39,084 bases of DNA from Candidatus Vogelbacteria bacterium (GTDB lineage Bacteria > Patescibacteriota > Minisyncoccia > Phycocordibacterales > JACOZG01), in the NCBI GenBank assembly GCA_016181465.1, contig JACOZG010000001.1, positions 1 to 39,084 of the forward strand. Reading direction: 5' to 3'. Position numbers and translations under genes: made by a program. The notes beneath the pieces are model-generated. The model ran no database searches. It was not told where the DNA came from and saw only the letters and a program-made list of their open reading frames with translations. Below, in pieces: positions 1-8,390 of this stretch. Every line of letters begins with the position of its first letter. Position 1 is the first letter of the stretch.

Positions 1-1
1 T

Positions 2-163
2 ATTATAGCACGGCATTATTTCCGCCGCCCCGCGCTAGAAAAGGGTTTTAAACAAAAAATATGTGCCATGAGAATGGAACGAGTGGTGGAAGAAATCATG
101 GCCGAGCCGGAAAAGAAAGCCGAGTTGTTGTGCCGTCAAGAGCCGGAGTGGCAAGAGAGATGA
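2..163 (+). CDS. C-terminal part of a CDS entering from the left edge (partial, unknown product)
   Basis: Frame 2 is open from the edge to TGA at 161-163: IIARHYFRRPALEKGFKQKICAMRMERVVEEIMAEPEKKAELLCRQEPEWQER; a hairpin follows. Confidence 0.35.
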   Translation: MIARHYFRRPALEKGFKQKICAMRMERVVEEIMAEPEKKAELLCRQEPEWQER

Positions 164-167
164 ATAA

Positions 168-201
168 AAAATGCCGTCGGAAGCTGTACGCCGACGGCAA
201 A
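168..201 (-). terminator. Intrinsic terminator-like hairpin
   Basis: GCCGTCGG...CCGACGGC inverted repeat; minus-strand read ends in ATTTTTTATT. Confidence 0.5.
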
Positions 202-433
202 ATAAAAGACTTGGGAACTCCTGTGATGCTTGAGTGTTTATATGATTCCGCTCGAACCTACTTTAGCAAAAATTTCTGATAAGGAAAAGAAAATGTTTTT
301 GCTTGTCTCTGCCCTCAATGCTTCGGGCAGGCGGCGGGGCTTCGCTTCCGGCTCGGTCTCGGCGGAATTCCCCCCACACCCTCCGCCGCGCCCTCGCTTG
401 GGCTGGCAGATTTTTTGGCGACGGGCTTTCAGC

Positions 434-979
434 TTACGCTCTGAGTTGTCCAACCCAGAAACCAAATACAAAACCGAGAATAACTCCAACAATACTGCTT
501 AGTATAAAGCCGATTATAAACCGATTTATATTCAATTGGGGTACTTTGCCTTGCACATCCATAAGAAAATCCGGCGATTCATAGATTTTCTGTGAATTTG
601 AGCCGAGTGCAAAGTCTATAAAAATCTCGTGGAGACCAGCATCCTCAAATGTGTAGGGAAATTCTAACACTCCACCTTGTACCAAAATGTCGCTTTTCTC
701 GAATAGAAACTCTCTTTTTGCGCTGCCGATTCCGCCAAGTTTAGCAATGCGAATTTTGACAACAAGGTCTTCTGAAATGAGTTTGTTGATCTCAAGGTCA
801 ACAAATGAGATAAGCATTGCCGTTCTTTCTCCAACTCTCGGCGTGAAAGGCGAGCGGGCAAGATTGATAAAGTATTTACCTTCAACAACTCGCTGGTCGC
901 CGCCGTTTGCGGAAATAAGTGCGGGCGAAAGAAAAATAAGCAGAAAGAACGCCGTTAAAATTTTTGTCGAGAAGTCCAT
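434..979 (-). CDS. Secreted/membrane-anchored hypothetical protein (signal peptide, beta-rich middle, C-terminal TM)
   Basis: ORF; likely start MDFSTKILTAFFLLIFLSPALISA; C-terminal TM FIIGFILSSIVGVILGFVFGFWVG. Confidence 0.65.
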   Translation of the reverse strand: MDFSTKILTAFFLLIFLSPALISANGGDQRVVEGKYFINLARSPFTPRVGERTAMLISFVDLEINKLISEDLVVKIRIAKLGGIGSAKREFLFEKSDILVQGGVLEFPYTFEDAGLHEIFIDFALGSNSQKIYESPDFLMDVQGKVPQLNINRFIIGFILSSIVGVILGFVFGFWVGQLRA

Positions 980-983
980 AAAC

Positions 984-2624
984 TTATACTCCGCAATTGG
1001 CGCCGCTACGATCCTGCGGCACAAGGCCGAGCTTCTTTATCTCGCTGTCAATATTCGCGTACCATCCGCCAATACTTGAATAATCTTTACCCATGACTAT
1101 TTTCGGATCAACATTTTCCCAATCAATATTTTTGACTGCCTTGAAATACAGGGCCGTCTGGATGTAGTTGTGCGGGAACCAGAAAGAATTGAAGGCAAGG
1201 GCTTCTCTGTAAAGCTCGTCTTCGGTTAACCCCTGCGCCGCGCCAAGCTGAAGAAGTCCGAGCAACGCTGATCCATGATTGCAATCTTGATAAAAAGTTG
1301 AGTTGTTGCAACACGGCCGATATGCGTTTTGAGCAATTTTCGTGACTAATGCTTCTTGCTCCGGCATCAGCTCAACAATTTTGAATTTGTTAAAGTACGC
1401 GCCGCCGTTTTCTTCTTTGCCCAAATCCCAGCCGCCAGTAGAAGCAAAGTTGAAAAGGGATTTGCCATTGATAGGACTCTCTTTATTTGACGACATATAG
1501 TTTGCAAGTCCCAGCGGCCACAAGAGATTCACATAGTAGTTAGCGTTTTGTCTGGTCAAAAGAATCGGCTCTTGGGATGACTTATCAAGTACATCTTTTA
1601 GTTCAGTAGGGAGACCCCCGCGATCTTGATAAATTGCCGAGAACTTCTCGCGGTTAATCACGCCGTTTTGCACAAGTTTTACCATGCTGTCGCTAAGCAC
1701 AATTTTACTCTGAAATCCCTGTTCGGGTAGAACTTTTGCAATCACTTCGTCAATAAGTTTGTTGCCGGTTTGAGAGGTATTTGCGTTATAGAGCGTGTTG
1801 TCGTTGGGATTGACTATGCCGTTCTGACTCAACGCTTTGGCGATTATCGGTTCGGTTTTGATCATATTCCAGCTGACAAAAGTAAGCACGATAACTGCGG
1901 CAAGAAGTCCCAAGAGCCACGGCCGATCCGATTCTTTGAATCGGTGATCTTTCGGCACAGGACAAGTGCCGTCTCCGCACTCAAGTTTTTTGAGGTCTCT
2001 CCGCATGAGCCATACCGGCAAGGCCATGAGTCCAAACGAGAGTACTTTGAGCTCTAAACCTTGAAGTGGAAAGGCGGCAAGTCCTCCGGCGATTCCGATT
2101 GCGGAAAGTATGGTTGAGCCACAGACAGGGCAGGCGGAGGCCGCAATGCCGAAAATCGTTCCAGCCCCGCCACCGGCTTCGGTTTTTAATTTCGGCGGTC
2201 CATATTTTCTCCAGCGATAGACAAGGAGTGAAATATTAACACCGAATAATACGATCGCCCCAAAAGTAAGAATCACATACGGCCAGAAGTAGAGAGGCGT
2301 GCTGTAAGTGTTTGTTACAATGTTCGTAATTGCTGAATCAAGGCGGAGTACCCAATAGAGGACGAGGAAAAAGGCAAGCGATGAAACGATACCGATAAGC
2401 CCGTAGAAAAGTTTTGTCAGAAACTTAATGTCTTCCGGCTTGAGCCCGTCTTTTTTAGATTCGTCTTCTTGCGGGATTGCGTGCGCAGTTATTTCGATGT
2501 TGCAACTCTGGTGTTCTTTGCACCACACTTCGCATTTCTCGGCCCACTCTTTATCTTCGTATTGGAAGCCACACTCCTCGCATTGGTATAGCTCTTTGTT
2601 ATCTTTTTGAATTATTTTGACCAT
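984..2624 (-). CDS. Multi-TM protein with N-terminal Cys zinc-finger-like domain and C-terminal Cys-rich domain
   Basis: CEECGFQYEDKEWAEKCEVWCKEH N-terminus; several TM segments; RPCCNNSTFYQDCNHGSALLGLL C-terminal motif. Confidence 0.75.
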   Translation of the reverse strand: MVKIIQKDNKELYQCEECGFQYEDKEWAEKCEVWCKEHQSCNIEITAHAIPQEDESKKDGLKPEDIKFLTKLFYGLIGIVSSLAFFLVLYWVLRLDSAITNIVTNTYSTPLYFWPYVILTFGAIVLFGVNISLLVYRWRKYGPPKLKTEAGGGAGTIFGIAASACPVCGSTILSAIGIAGGLAAFPLQGLELKVLSFGLMALPVWLMRRDLKKLECGDGTCPVPKDHRFKESDRPWLLGLLAAVIVLTFVSWNMIKTEPIIAKALSQNGIVNPNDNTLYNANTSQTGNKLIDEVIAKVLPEQGFQSKIVLSDSMVKLVQNGVINREKFSAIYQDRGGLPTELKDVLDKSSQEPILLTRQNANYYVNLLWPLGLANYMSSNKESPINGKSLFNFASTGGWDLGKEENGGAYFNKFKIVELMPEQEALVTKIAQNAYRPCCNNSTFYQDCNHGSALLGLLQLGAAQGLTEDELYREALAFNSFWFPHNYIQTALYFKAVKNIDWENVDPKIVMGKDYSSIGGWYANIDSEIKKLGLVPQDRSGANCGV

Positions 2625-2647
2625 AAAAATTGTGGTTAATATACTAA

Positions 2648-3994
2648 TTACGCCTCTTTGGCTACCTCTCTTATGGCCGCGATTCCCTTTTCGGCGTCCT
2701 TTAGCGTGTTGTAGAAGGCAAACGTGGCGCGTAGGGCTCCCTTAACACCCAACGAGTCAAAATCAGCTCCGTCTTGAAGCTCTTTAATTTTTGAATTATG
2801 CTCTTCTTGCGATACACCAAGCAACTGGGGAAGCAATAAATGCGCGCAGAAGCAGCCGTCGCGCACGCTGACTCCCAGCTTGTTGAGCTTCCGCGCTGTT
2901 TCCTCGTAATTTGTTGCCGACAAGCCAATATTAAAAGTAATCACGGCTATTCTTTCGTCAAAATCCTTGGGCCCATAGACCTCCACGCCGTTTATTTTCA
3001 AAATCTCTCCAAGAAAATACTCTCCCATGGCCCGGTCGTGGCGCTTAATGGCGTCCATGCCTATTTTGTTTAGAAAATCAATGACCAAGCCCCACTCTAT
3101 CACGCCTTCAAGATTCTGCGTGCCCGGCTCAAATCTCGCCGGGGACTCCTCGTAAGCCGTCTCGACTTTGCCGACGAGTTTCACCGCGCTGCCACCGCTG
3201 ATCTCATTGCCCAAATATTTATCGCTCTCTTTTTTTACAAACAACGCACCCATACCCATTGAGCCGTACATTTTGTGGGCGGAAACTCCCGCGAAGTCCA
3301 CGCTAAGTTCGTCAAGATTAATCGGTATGTGCCCCGCAGATTGAGCCATATCAAGATAAATAAGCGCGTTATCCGGCAGAATTTCCCTTATTTCTTTTAC
3401 TGGATTTATGACCCCAGTCACATTGGAGACATGCGCGAGCATCAACAATATTTTACCTGTCTGCCGGCGGCGATGCAGGCTCGCTTTGTTCTCGGCCGCG
3501 ATTTTACGCAAAGTGTCTAAATCCAGCCGCCCATCGGGCAACCTTACGGGAATATATTTCACATCTGCCACGGCTTTTTTCGCGTAGTTTCGCGCTGTGA
3601 GCACCTGAGAATTGTGCTCCATATCAGTGATAAGAAGAAGGTCGCCGGGCTCAAAGTTAAACCTTGACCCAAGCAGGTTGGACGCGGCTGTCGCTCCTGA
3701 AGTCAGAGCAATGTAATAATTACTGGCGCTAAAAAACCCGCTGATTTTCTGTTTTGCCTCCTCGTACCTTACCTGGTATTCCCTCGCCTCGTCTGAGTTT
3801 TCTGAATGATTGCTGCCCCTCAAGTGGTTTGTTCTGTAAACGTACATCCTGTCTATTACGCTTTTTGGCACCTGGGTTGTCGCGCCGTTATCCAGATAAA
3901 CCCTGCCGAGCTTGTCTAAATTGGGAAATTCCTTAGCGCGAATTTCTTTTATGCTCGGGAGAAGGCCGTGAAAATCTTTATTTTGCGCTGTCAT
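2648..3994 (-). CDS. Class-V aminotransferase / cysteine desulfurase-like protein (SufS/Csd type)
   Basis: YLDNGATTQVP, SAHKMYGSMGMGAL (PLP lysine), RDGCFCAH cysteine loop. Confidence 0.85.
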   Translation of the reverse strand: MTAQNKDFHGLLPSIKEIRAKEFPNLDKLGRVYLDNGATTQVPKSVIDRMYVYRTNHLRGSNHSENSDEAREYQVRYEEAKQKISGFFSASNYYIALTSGATAASNLLGSRFNFEPGDLLLITDMEHNSQVLTARNYAKKAVADVKYIPVRLPDGRLDLDTLRKIAAENKASLHRRRQTGKILLMLAHVSNVTGVINPVKEIREILPDNALIYLDMAQSAGHIPINLDELSVDFAGVSAHKMYGSMGMGALFVKKESDKYLGNEISGGSAVKLVGKVETAYEESPARFEPGTQNLEGVIEWGLVIDFLNKIGMDAIKRHDRAMGEYFLGEILKINGVEVYGPKDFDERIAVITFNIGLSATNYEETARKLNKLGVSVRDGCFCAHLLLPQLLGVSQEEHNSKIKELQDGADFDSLGVKGALRATFAFYNTLKDAEKGIAAIREVAKEA

Positions 3995-4018
3995 ATTTAT
4001 GGTTCGTTGGCCATAATT

Positions 4019-4561
4019 TTAGTGATGGTGTTCGCTGTCGCCGCCGCAACCGTCCGAGAGATTCCAAACTTGGGTCACTTGCTCGCCAGTGAAGCCATGA
4101 TTTTTAATGAGATATTTTCCTAATCCACCGTAGACATACCATCTCCAACATTTGCAACAGCAAGGCCCTTTCTCGCTTGAATTTTGCATCGCATAGTCAT
4201 ACGCTTTCTGTTCGTCTGGCGTAAGCTCTAGGTCGTAATCCGACATAAGTTCTTTGGCGAGCCCGGCTTCGATGTCGTAAGGATCATCAGGAATTTTTTT
4301 GATGTTTTGGCTGGCAACAGATTTGAACTTTTCCAACCCTTCAACCTGTTCAGAATAGCGCTGGACGCTCATCGGACTGCAACAGGAACCTTGCAGACGG
4401 ACATCATCGGGCATGTCGGCTATTGAATCCCTAAACCCGCCCGAACATGATGAGTTGCCGTTCTTGGATAGGTAGTCAAACTTCGCCGCGAGAGCTTCGC
4501 TTACAACATGAGACGATGAGTCATTCTTTGATGATTGATTCGAGAAATGCGATAGCAACAA
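4019..4561 (-). CDS. Cys-rich protein with His tail, probably metal-associated
   Basis: GSCCSP, GPCCCKCWRWYVYGGLG, C-terminal DGCGGDSEHHH. Confidence 0.6.
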   Translation of the reverse strand: MLLSHFSNQSSKNDSSSHVVSEALAAKFDYLSKNGNSSCSGGFRDSIADMPDDVRLQGSCCSPMSVQRYSEQVEGLEKFKSVASQNIKKIPDDPYDIEAGLAKELMSDYDLELTPDEQKAYDYAMQNSSEKGPCCCKCWRWYVYGGLGKYLIKNHGFTGEQVTQVWNLSDGCGGDSEHHH

Positions 4562-4646
4562 TTGTAATTTGTAATTTTTTATTCATAGTAGATTTCTAAA
4601 GATTCAACAAACAAAATAAACTAAAATTGGCAAAAGCCCGCAAGTA

Positions 4647-5078
4647 TTAAATGTGTGCTGGTTCGTAAATTTTAGGATTGAGAATGCCGTCGGAAAACGC
4701 AACAAGAAAAGGGTCGAGAACTTTTGCGAAGTTGGCTCTACGATAAGCAAGGAATCGCACTGTAGATGCGGTTAGTTTTTTGAGTTGTGAAAATGGTTTT
4801 TTAATGAATGAGGCGAGAGTCGCGATCAACAACGCCACGGCCAGCGCAAGAAAATTCGTCTTTGTCGGTATGCCGAGAAATGCTTGTTGCCACTTGGTAA
4901 TATGCTCCGTAACATTCATTTGGCACATAGTTGCTTGACCCGCCATAAATGGACAGCCGGACATCTGGCCGTCTTTCGTCTCCATACTCATGCCCATCCC
5001 TAAAATACTCATGAAAGCGAACAAGACGAGGATAAAAATTATAAGATTTTCAGAAAGTTTTCCTCGCAAGTCGAGCAT
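4647..5078 (-). CDS. Small membrane protein with Met/Cys-rich loop
   Basis: MGMSMETKDGQMSGCPFMAGQATMCQM between predicted TM segments. Confidence 0.6.
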   Translation of the reverse strand: MLDLRGKLSENLIIFILVLFAFMSILGMGMSMETKDGQMSGCPFMAGQATMCQMNVTEHITKWQQAFLGIPTKTNFLALAVALLIATLASFIKKPFSQLKKLTASTVRFLAYRRANFAKVLDPFLVAFSDGILNPKIYEPAHI

Positions 5079-5174
5079 AGATTCACTGTATCACAAAGTT
5101 TGCTTGTGTTAAACAAATGGCAAGTAAAGAAAAGCGGCTCTTTTTCAAATCAAATCGGCGGTTTCGTGTCATAG

Positions 5175-5203
5175 TTCGCGTGTATGGCCACACAACACGC
5201 GAA
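5175..5203. repeat. Inverted repeat TTCGCGTGT-N11-ACACGCGAA
   Basis: 9-bp perfect arms; a second hairpin GGCAAGGG-GAA-CCCTTGCC follows at 5215-5233. Confidence 0.6.
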
Positions 5204-5241
5204 ACAAGCCCTCCGGCAAGGGGAACCCTTGCCATCAAAAA

Positions 5242-5300
5242 TGACCCCTACGAGATTTGAACTTGTGTTTTCGCCGTGAGAGGGCGATGTCTCCCGATTT
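5242..5300 (-). pseudogene. tRNA-Glu remnant (anticodon arm CTC and T arm retained, 5' half missing)
   Basis: TCGCC-CTCTCAC-GGCGA anticodon arm and TTCAAAT T loop closely resemble the adjacent intact tRNA-Glu; no matching 5' acceptor strand. Confidence 0.6.
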
Positions 5301-5331
5301 TGATTTATCAAAATCGAGGATCCTCGATTTT
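5295..5331. repeat. Compound palindrome CGATTTTGAT-TT-ATCAAAATCG overlapping AAAATCGAGGATCCTCGATTTT
   Basis: 22-nt perfect palindrome at 5310-5331 plus 10-bp inverted repeat sharing AAAATCG. Confidence 0.8.
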
Positions 5332-5342
5332 CTAAAACGCAA

Positions 5343-5414
5343 TGACGCGTACGGGAGTCGAACCCGTGTTTCTACCGTGAGAGGGTAGCGTCCTAGCCAC
5401 TAGACGAACGCGCC
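5343..5414 (-). tRNA. tRNA-Glu (anticodon CTC)
   Basis: Reverse strand GGCGCGTTCGTCTAGTGGCTAGGACGCTACCCTCTCACGGTAGAAACACGGGTTCGACTCCCGTACGCGTCA folds as a cloverleaf. Confidence 0.9.
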
Positions 5415-5415
5415 A

Positions 5416-6285
5416 ATGCCTGTAGTGTATAATATTTGTCGAGAGATGAGCAATGATGATTTAGTTTTTGAGGTGGTGCGGCTGGTGCCGCGAGGTCAGG
5501 TGACGACCTACGGCGCGATCGCAAAATTAACTGGCCTTGGCCCAAGAATCGTGGGCCAGATTCTGCACCGCAACCAGCGGCCCCGGAAAATTCCGTGCCA
5601 TCGGGTGGTGCGCTCTGACGGAAGTTTAGCCGCCGGTTATGCTTTTGGCGGCCCGACGGCGCAGAAGAAAAAATTGCTCGCCGAAGGAATAATCTTTAAG
5701 AACGGCTGTGTCCAGTTAAAAAATTTTTGTTTTACCCGGCCAAACCGGGCGCTTCAACGGTATTTTTTATTGCTTCGGCAATTCGACCGGCCGGCGGTCT
5801 GGCCCTGGTCGGGCGCGCCAGCCCACTCCGAAGAGGAAATCGTCATCGGCGCGATTTTAACCCAGCGGGTCAGTTGGCGCAATGTGGAAAAGGCGTTGAC
5901 TAATTTACGGACGGCGCGGGCGAATAAACTAGAGGCCTTGCGCCGGCTCGGCGAACAACAACCAGAAACATTGGAGCGCTTGATTCGACCTTCTGGTTTT
6001 TACCGCCAGAAAGCCAAGTGTTTACTGACACTGGCTCAATCAGTGACCCGGGCCGGCGACTGGCAGAAATGGCGGCGACTCGGCACCGCCCGGCTCCGCC
6101 AAACCATGCTTGATCTTAAAGGCATCGGTCCGGAAACAGCCGACACGATTTTACTTTACGCGCTCGGTCGGCCGGTGTTTGTGATTGACGAATACACGCG
6201 CCGTTTTGTCAGCTGGCTGGCCGAAAACCAGCAGGGGAGTCAGCCGGCGGCTTTTTGTTGTTGCAGAATCAGATTAACGAATTAG
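5416..6285 (+). CDS. MGMT-type DNA-binding domain (PCHRV) fused to HhH-GPD endonuclease III-like glycosylase, C-terminus apparently truncated
   Basis: GQVTTYGAIAKLTG...IPCHRVVRSDG...; then ILTQRVSWRNVEKAL...LKGIGPETADTILLYALGRPVFVIDEYTRR. Confidence 0.8.
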   Translation: MPVVYNICREMSNDDLVFEVVRLVPRGQVTTYGAIAKLTGLGPRIVGQILHRNQRPRKIPCHRVVRSDGSLAAGYAFGGPTAQKKKLLAEGIIFKNGCVQLKNFCFTRPNRALQRYFLLLRQFDRPAVWPWSGAPAHSEEEIVIGAILTQRVSWRNVEKALTNLRTARANKLEALRRLGEQQPETLERLIRPSGFYRQKAKCLLTLAQSVTRAGDWQKWRRLGTARLRQTMLDLKGIGPETADTILLYALGRPVFVIDEYTRRFVSWLAENQQGSQPAAFCCCRIRLTN

Positions 6286-7199
6286 TGCGCACGGTGGATC
6301 AAAAATTGACCGAATCCAGCCGGACGATTTTTGACTCGATGCGCAATCAATTCGGCGAATCGGCGAAAATTATCCGCGAGGTGACCGAACGCCTGACCAA
6401 GCTCGATGAGACTAATAAGCAGGTTGTCAGCTTTGCCGATCAACTTCAGTCGCTGCAAGACATTTTGAAGAATCCCAAACAGCGCGGGGTGCTGGGAGAA
6501 TATTATTTGGAGACCTTGTTAAAGAATGTTTTGCCGCCCGGCAGTTACCAAATGCAGTATCCTTTCTCCGACGGTACGATCGTTGACGCGGTGGTTTTTG
6601 TCAAAGATAAAATTATCCCGATTGATTCTAAATTTTCGCTGGAAAATTACAATCGCTTGGTTGAGGAACGCGATCCGACCGAGCGCGAGCGGCTAGAAAA
6701 ATTATTCAAACAGGACTTGAAAAACCGGATTGACGAAACCGCCAAATATGTCAAGCCCGAGGAACGAACGATGGATTTTGCCTTCATGTTCATCCCGCAT
6801 GAAGCGATCTATTATGACTTGCTGGTGGCGCAAGTCGGCGCCGTCAAGATTAACACCAGAGATCTCGTTGAGTATGCCTTTAAAGAAAAACGCGTAATCA
6901 TTGTTTCGCCGACTTCATTTCTGGCGTATTTGCAAACGGTCTTGCAGGGGCTGAAAGCGCTCCAGATTGAGGAATCGGCGAAAGAGATCCGAACGCGCGT
7001 GGAAAATCTTGGTCGTCACCTCGCCTCTTACGAAGAGTATATGAAGAAATTAGGCGGTTCGCTGGGCACGACGGTCAATCAATATAATCTGGCGTATCGT
7101 GAATTGAAAAAAGTGGATAAGGATGTGACCCGGATTACCGGCGAGAGTCCTGGTTTGGAGACGGTGGCGCTTGATAAACCGGCCTCTATTGAGGAATAA
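6255..7199 (+). CDS. rmuC: DNA recombination protein RmuC, N-terminal region missing
   Basis: KQRGVLGEYYLETLLKNVLPP..., IPIDSKFSLENYNR, AYLQTVLQGL. Confidence 0.85.
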   Translation: MLLQNQINELVRTVDQKLTESSRTIFDSMRNQFGESAKIIREVTERLTKLDETNKQVVSFADQLQSLQDILKNPKQRGVLGEYYLETLLKNVLPPGSYQMQYPFSDGTIVDAVVFVKDKIIPIDSKFSLENYNRLVEERDPTERERLEKLFKQDLKNRIDETAKYVKPEERTMDFAFMFIPHEAIYYDLLVAQVGAVKINTRDLVEYAFKEKRVIIVSPTSFLAYLQTVLQGLKALQIEESAKEIRTRVENLGRHLASYEEYMKKLGGSLGTTVNQYNLAYRELKKVDKDVTRITGESPGLETVALDKPASIEE

Positions 7200-7206
7200 T
7201 AGGATT

Positions 7207-7332
7207 ATGAAAAATTACGACAAAACCGGAGGGAAAAAGGGCAAACCGGCCTTTCGCACGCCGTCGTGGTTTAAAAACGCGCCTGGCAAGCAAAAAGGAT
7301 TTAAACCGGCCTTTCGCCGCCCGAGTGTTTAA
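7207..7332 (+). CDS. 41-aa basic peptide MKNYDKTGGKKGKPAFRTPSWFKNAPGKQKGFKPAFRRPSV
   Basis: Short ORF between rmuC and recR with internal KPAFR duplication. Confidence 0.4.
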   Translation: MKNYDKTGGKKGKPAFRTPSWFKNAPGKQKGFKPAFRRPSV

Positions 7333-7334
7333 GA

Positions 7335-7943
7335 ATGCCTGATGTAATTGAAAAATTGGTCGCGACGTTTCTGCGTTTTCCCGGGATCGGGCCGCGCCAG
7401 GCGCGGCGCTTTGTTTACCATCTCTTGACCCAAAATTCCGGCGCCGTGGAAAATTTGGCTAAAGATTTGCTGGCGCTGAAAAAACAAATTGGCCAATGCC
7501 AAAGCTGTTACAGATTTTTCGCGGCGACGGAAGCGTCGGCCCAAAGCGTCTGCGATCTCTGCCAAGATCCGGCTCGTGACTCTGGTTTCTTGATGATTGT
7601 TGAAAAAGACGCTGACCTTGAGGCGGTGAGAAAATCCAGTGAATACCAGGGGCGATTTTTCGTCCTGGGCGGCTTGTTGCCCATCCTTGAAGCTGAACCG
7701 GAAAAGAAAATCCGCCTTCGGGAGCTCCAAACCCGTCTCAAGGCCAGCCCGGGTCAACTGAAAGAAATTATTCTAGCTTTGGCGGCGAACGTCGAGGGCG
7801 ACAATACTGCTGACTATCTCCAGAAATTTTTAGCGCCCGCCGGTCTCAAAATTTCTGTCCTCGGCCGCGGACTGTCCACTGGCACCGAACTTGAATACTC
7901 GGACGCGGCCACACTGAAAAACGCCCTTAAAAATCGATCCTAG
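7335..7943 (+). CDS. recR: Recombination mediator RecR
   Basis: FPGIGPRQARRF; zinc finger CQSCYRFFAATEASAQSVCDLC; TOPRIM VEKDADLEAV. Confidence 0.93.
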   Translation: MPDVIEKLVATFLRFPGIGPRQARRFVYHLLTQNSGAVENLAKDLLALKKQIGQCQSCYRFFAATEASAQSVCDLCQDPARDSGFLMIVEKDADLEAVRKSSEYQGRFFVLGGLLPILEAEPEKKIRLRELQTRLKASPGQLKEIILALAANVEGDNTADYLQKFLAPAGLKISVLGRGLSTGTELEYSDAATLKNALKNRS

Positions 7944-8241
7944 TTATTTTAACCTGCGTGTAGGGCTGACGATGCCCGCGTTTTACCCGATAACGAGTTT
8001 TCGCTTTATATTTGAGCACCACCACTTTCTTGGCTCGATTTTGGTCAATGATCTCGCCGGTCACTGTCGCACCGGCCACGATCGGGGTACCGATTTTAAT
8101 CTCTTCCCCGTCTCGCGTTAAAAGCACTTCATTAAAAATCACTGGTTTGCCAGTTTCAACATCCAGTTTTTCCACCCGGAGAGTCTGCCCCTCTGCAACG
8201 CGATATTGCTTCCCGCCGGTTTTAATCACCGCAAATTTCAT
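7927..8241 (-). CDS. rplU: 50S ribosomal protein L21
   Basis: MKFAVIKTGGKQYRVAEGQ...KTRYRVKRGHRQPYTQVKI. Confidence 0.95.
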   Translation of the reverse strand: MKFAVIKTGGKQYRVAEGQTLRVEKLDVETGKPVIFNEVLLTRDGEEIKIGTPIVAGATVTGEIIDQNRAKKVVVLKYKAKTRYRVKRGHRQPYTQVKITRIDF

Positions 8242-8390
8242 GGCTTTAATCCTAACCCATTTCCTCGCCTTCAACCACTTGACAACAAAACTTAATTATG
8301 ATAACCTAAACGTAAACGCCACTGGCAAGGTTAAACCTTGACCGTCATCGCTAGCTTAAATGGCGATCAAGATCGGCGAACAGCTTCTCT

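Noticed and set aside
230-502. Overlapping ORFs on both strands in a GC-rich gap
   Set aside because: Low-complexity, mutually overlapping frames without recognisable motifs or RBS; not credible CDS
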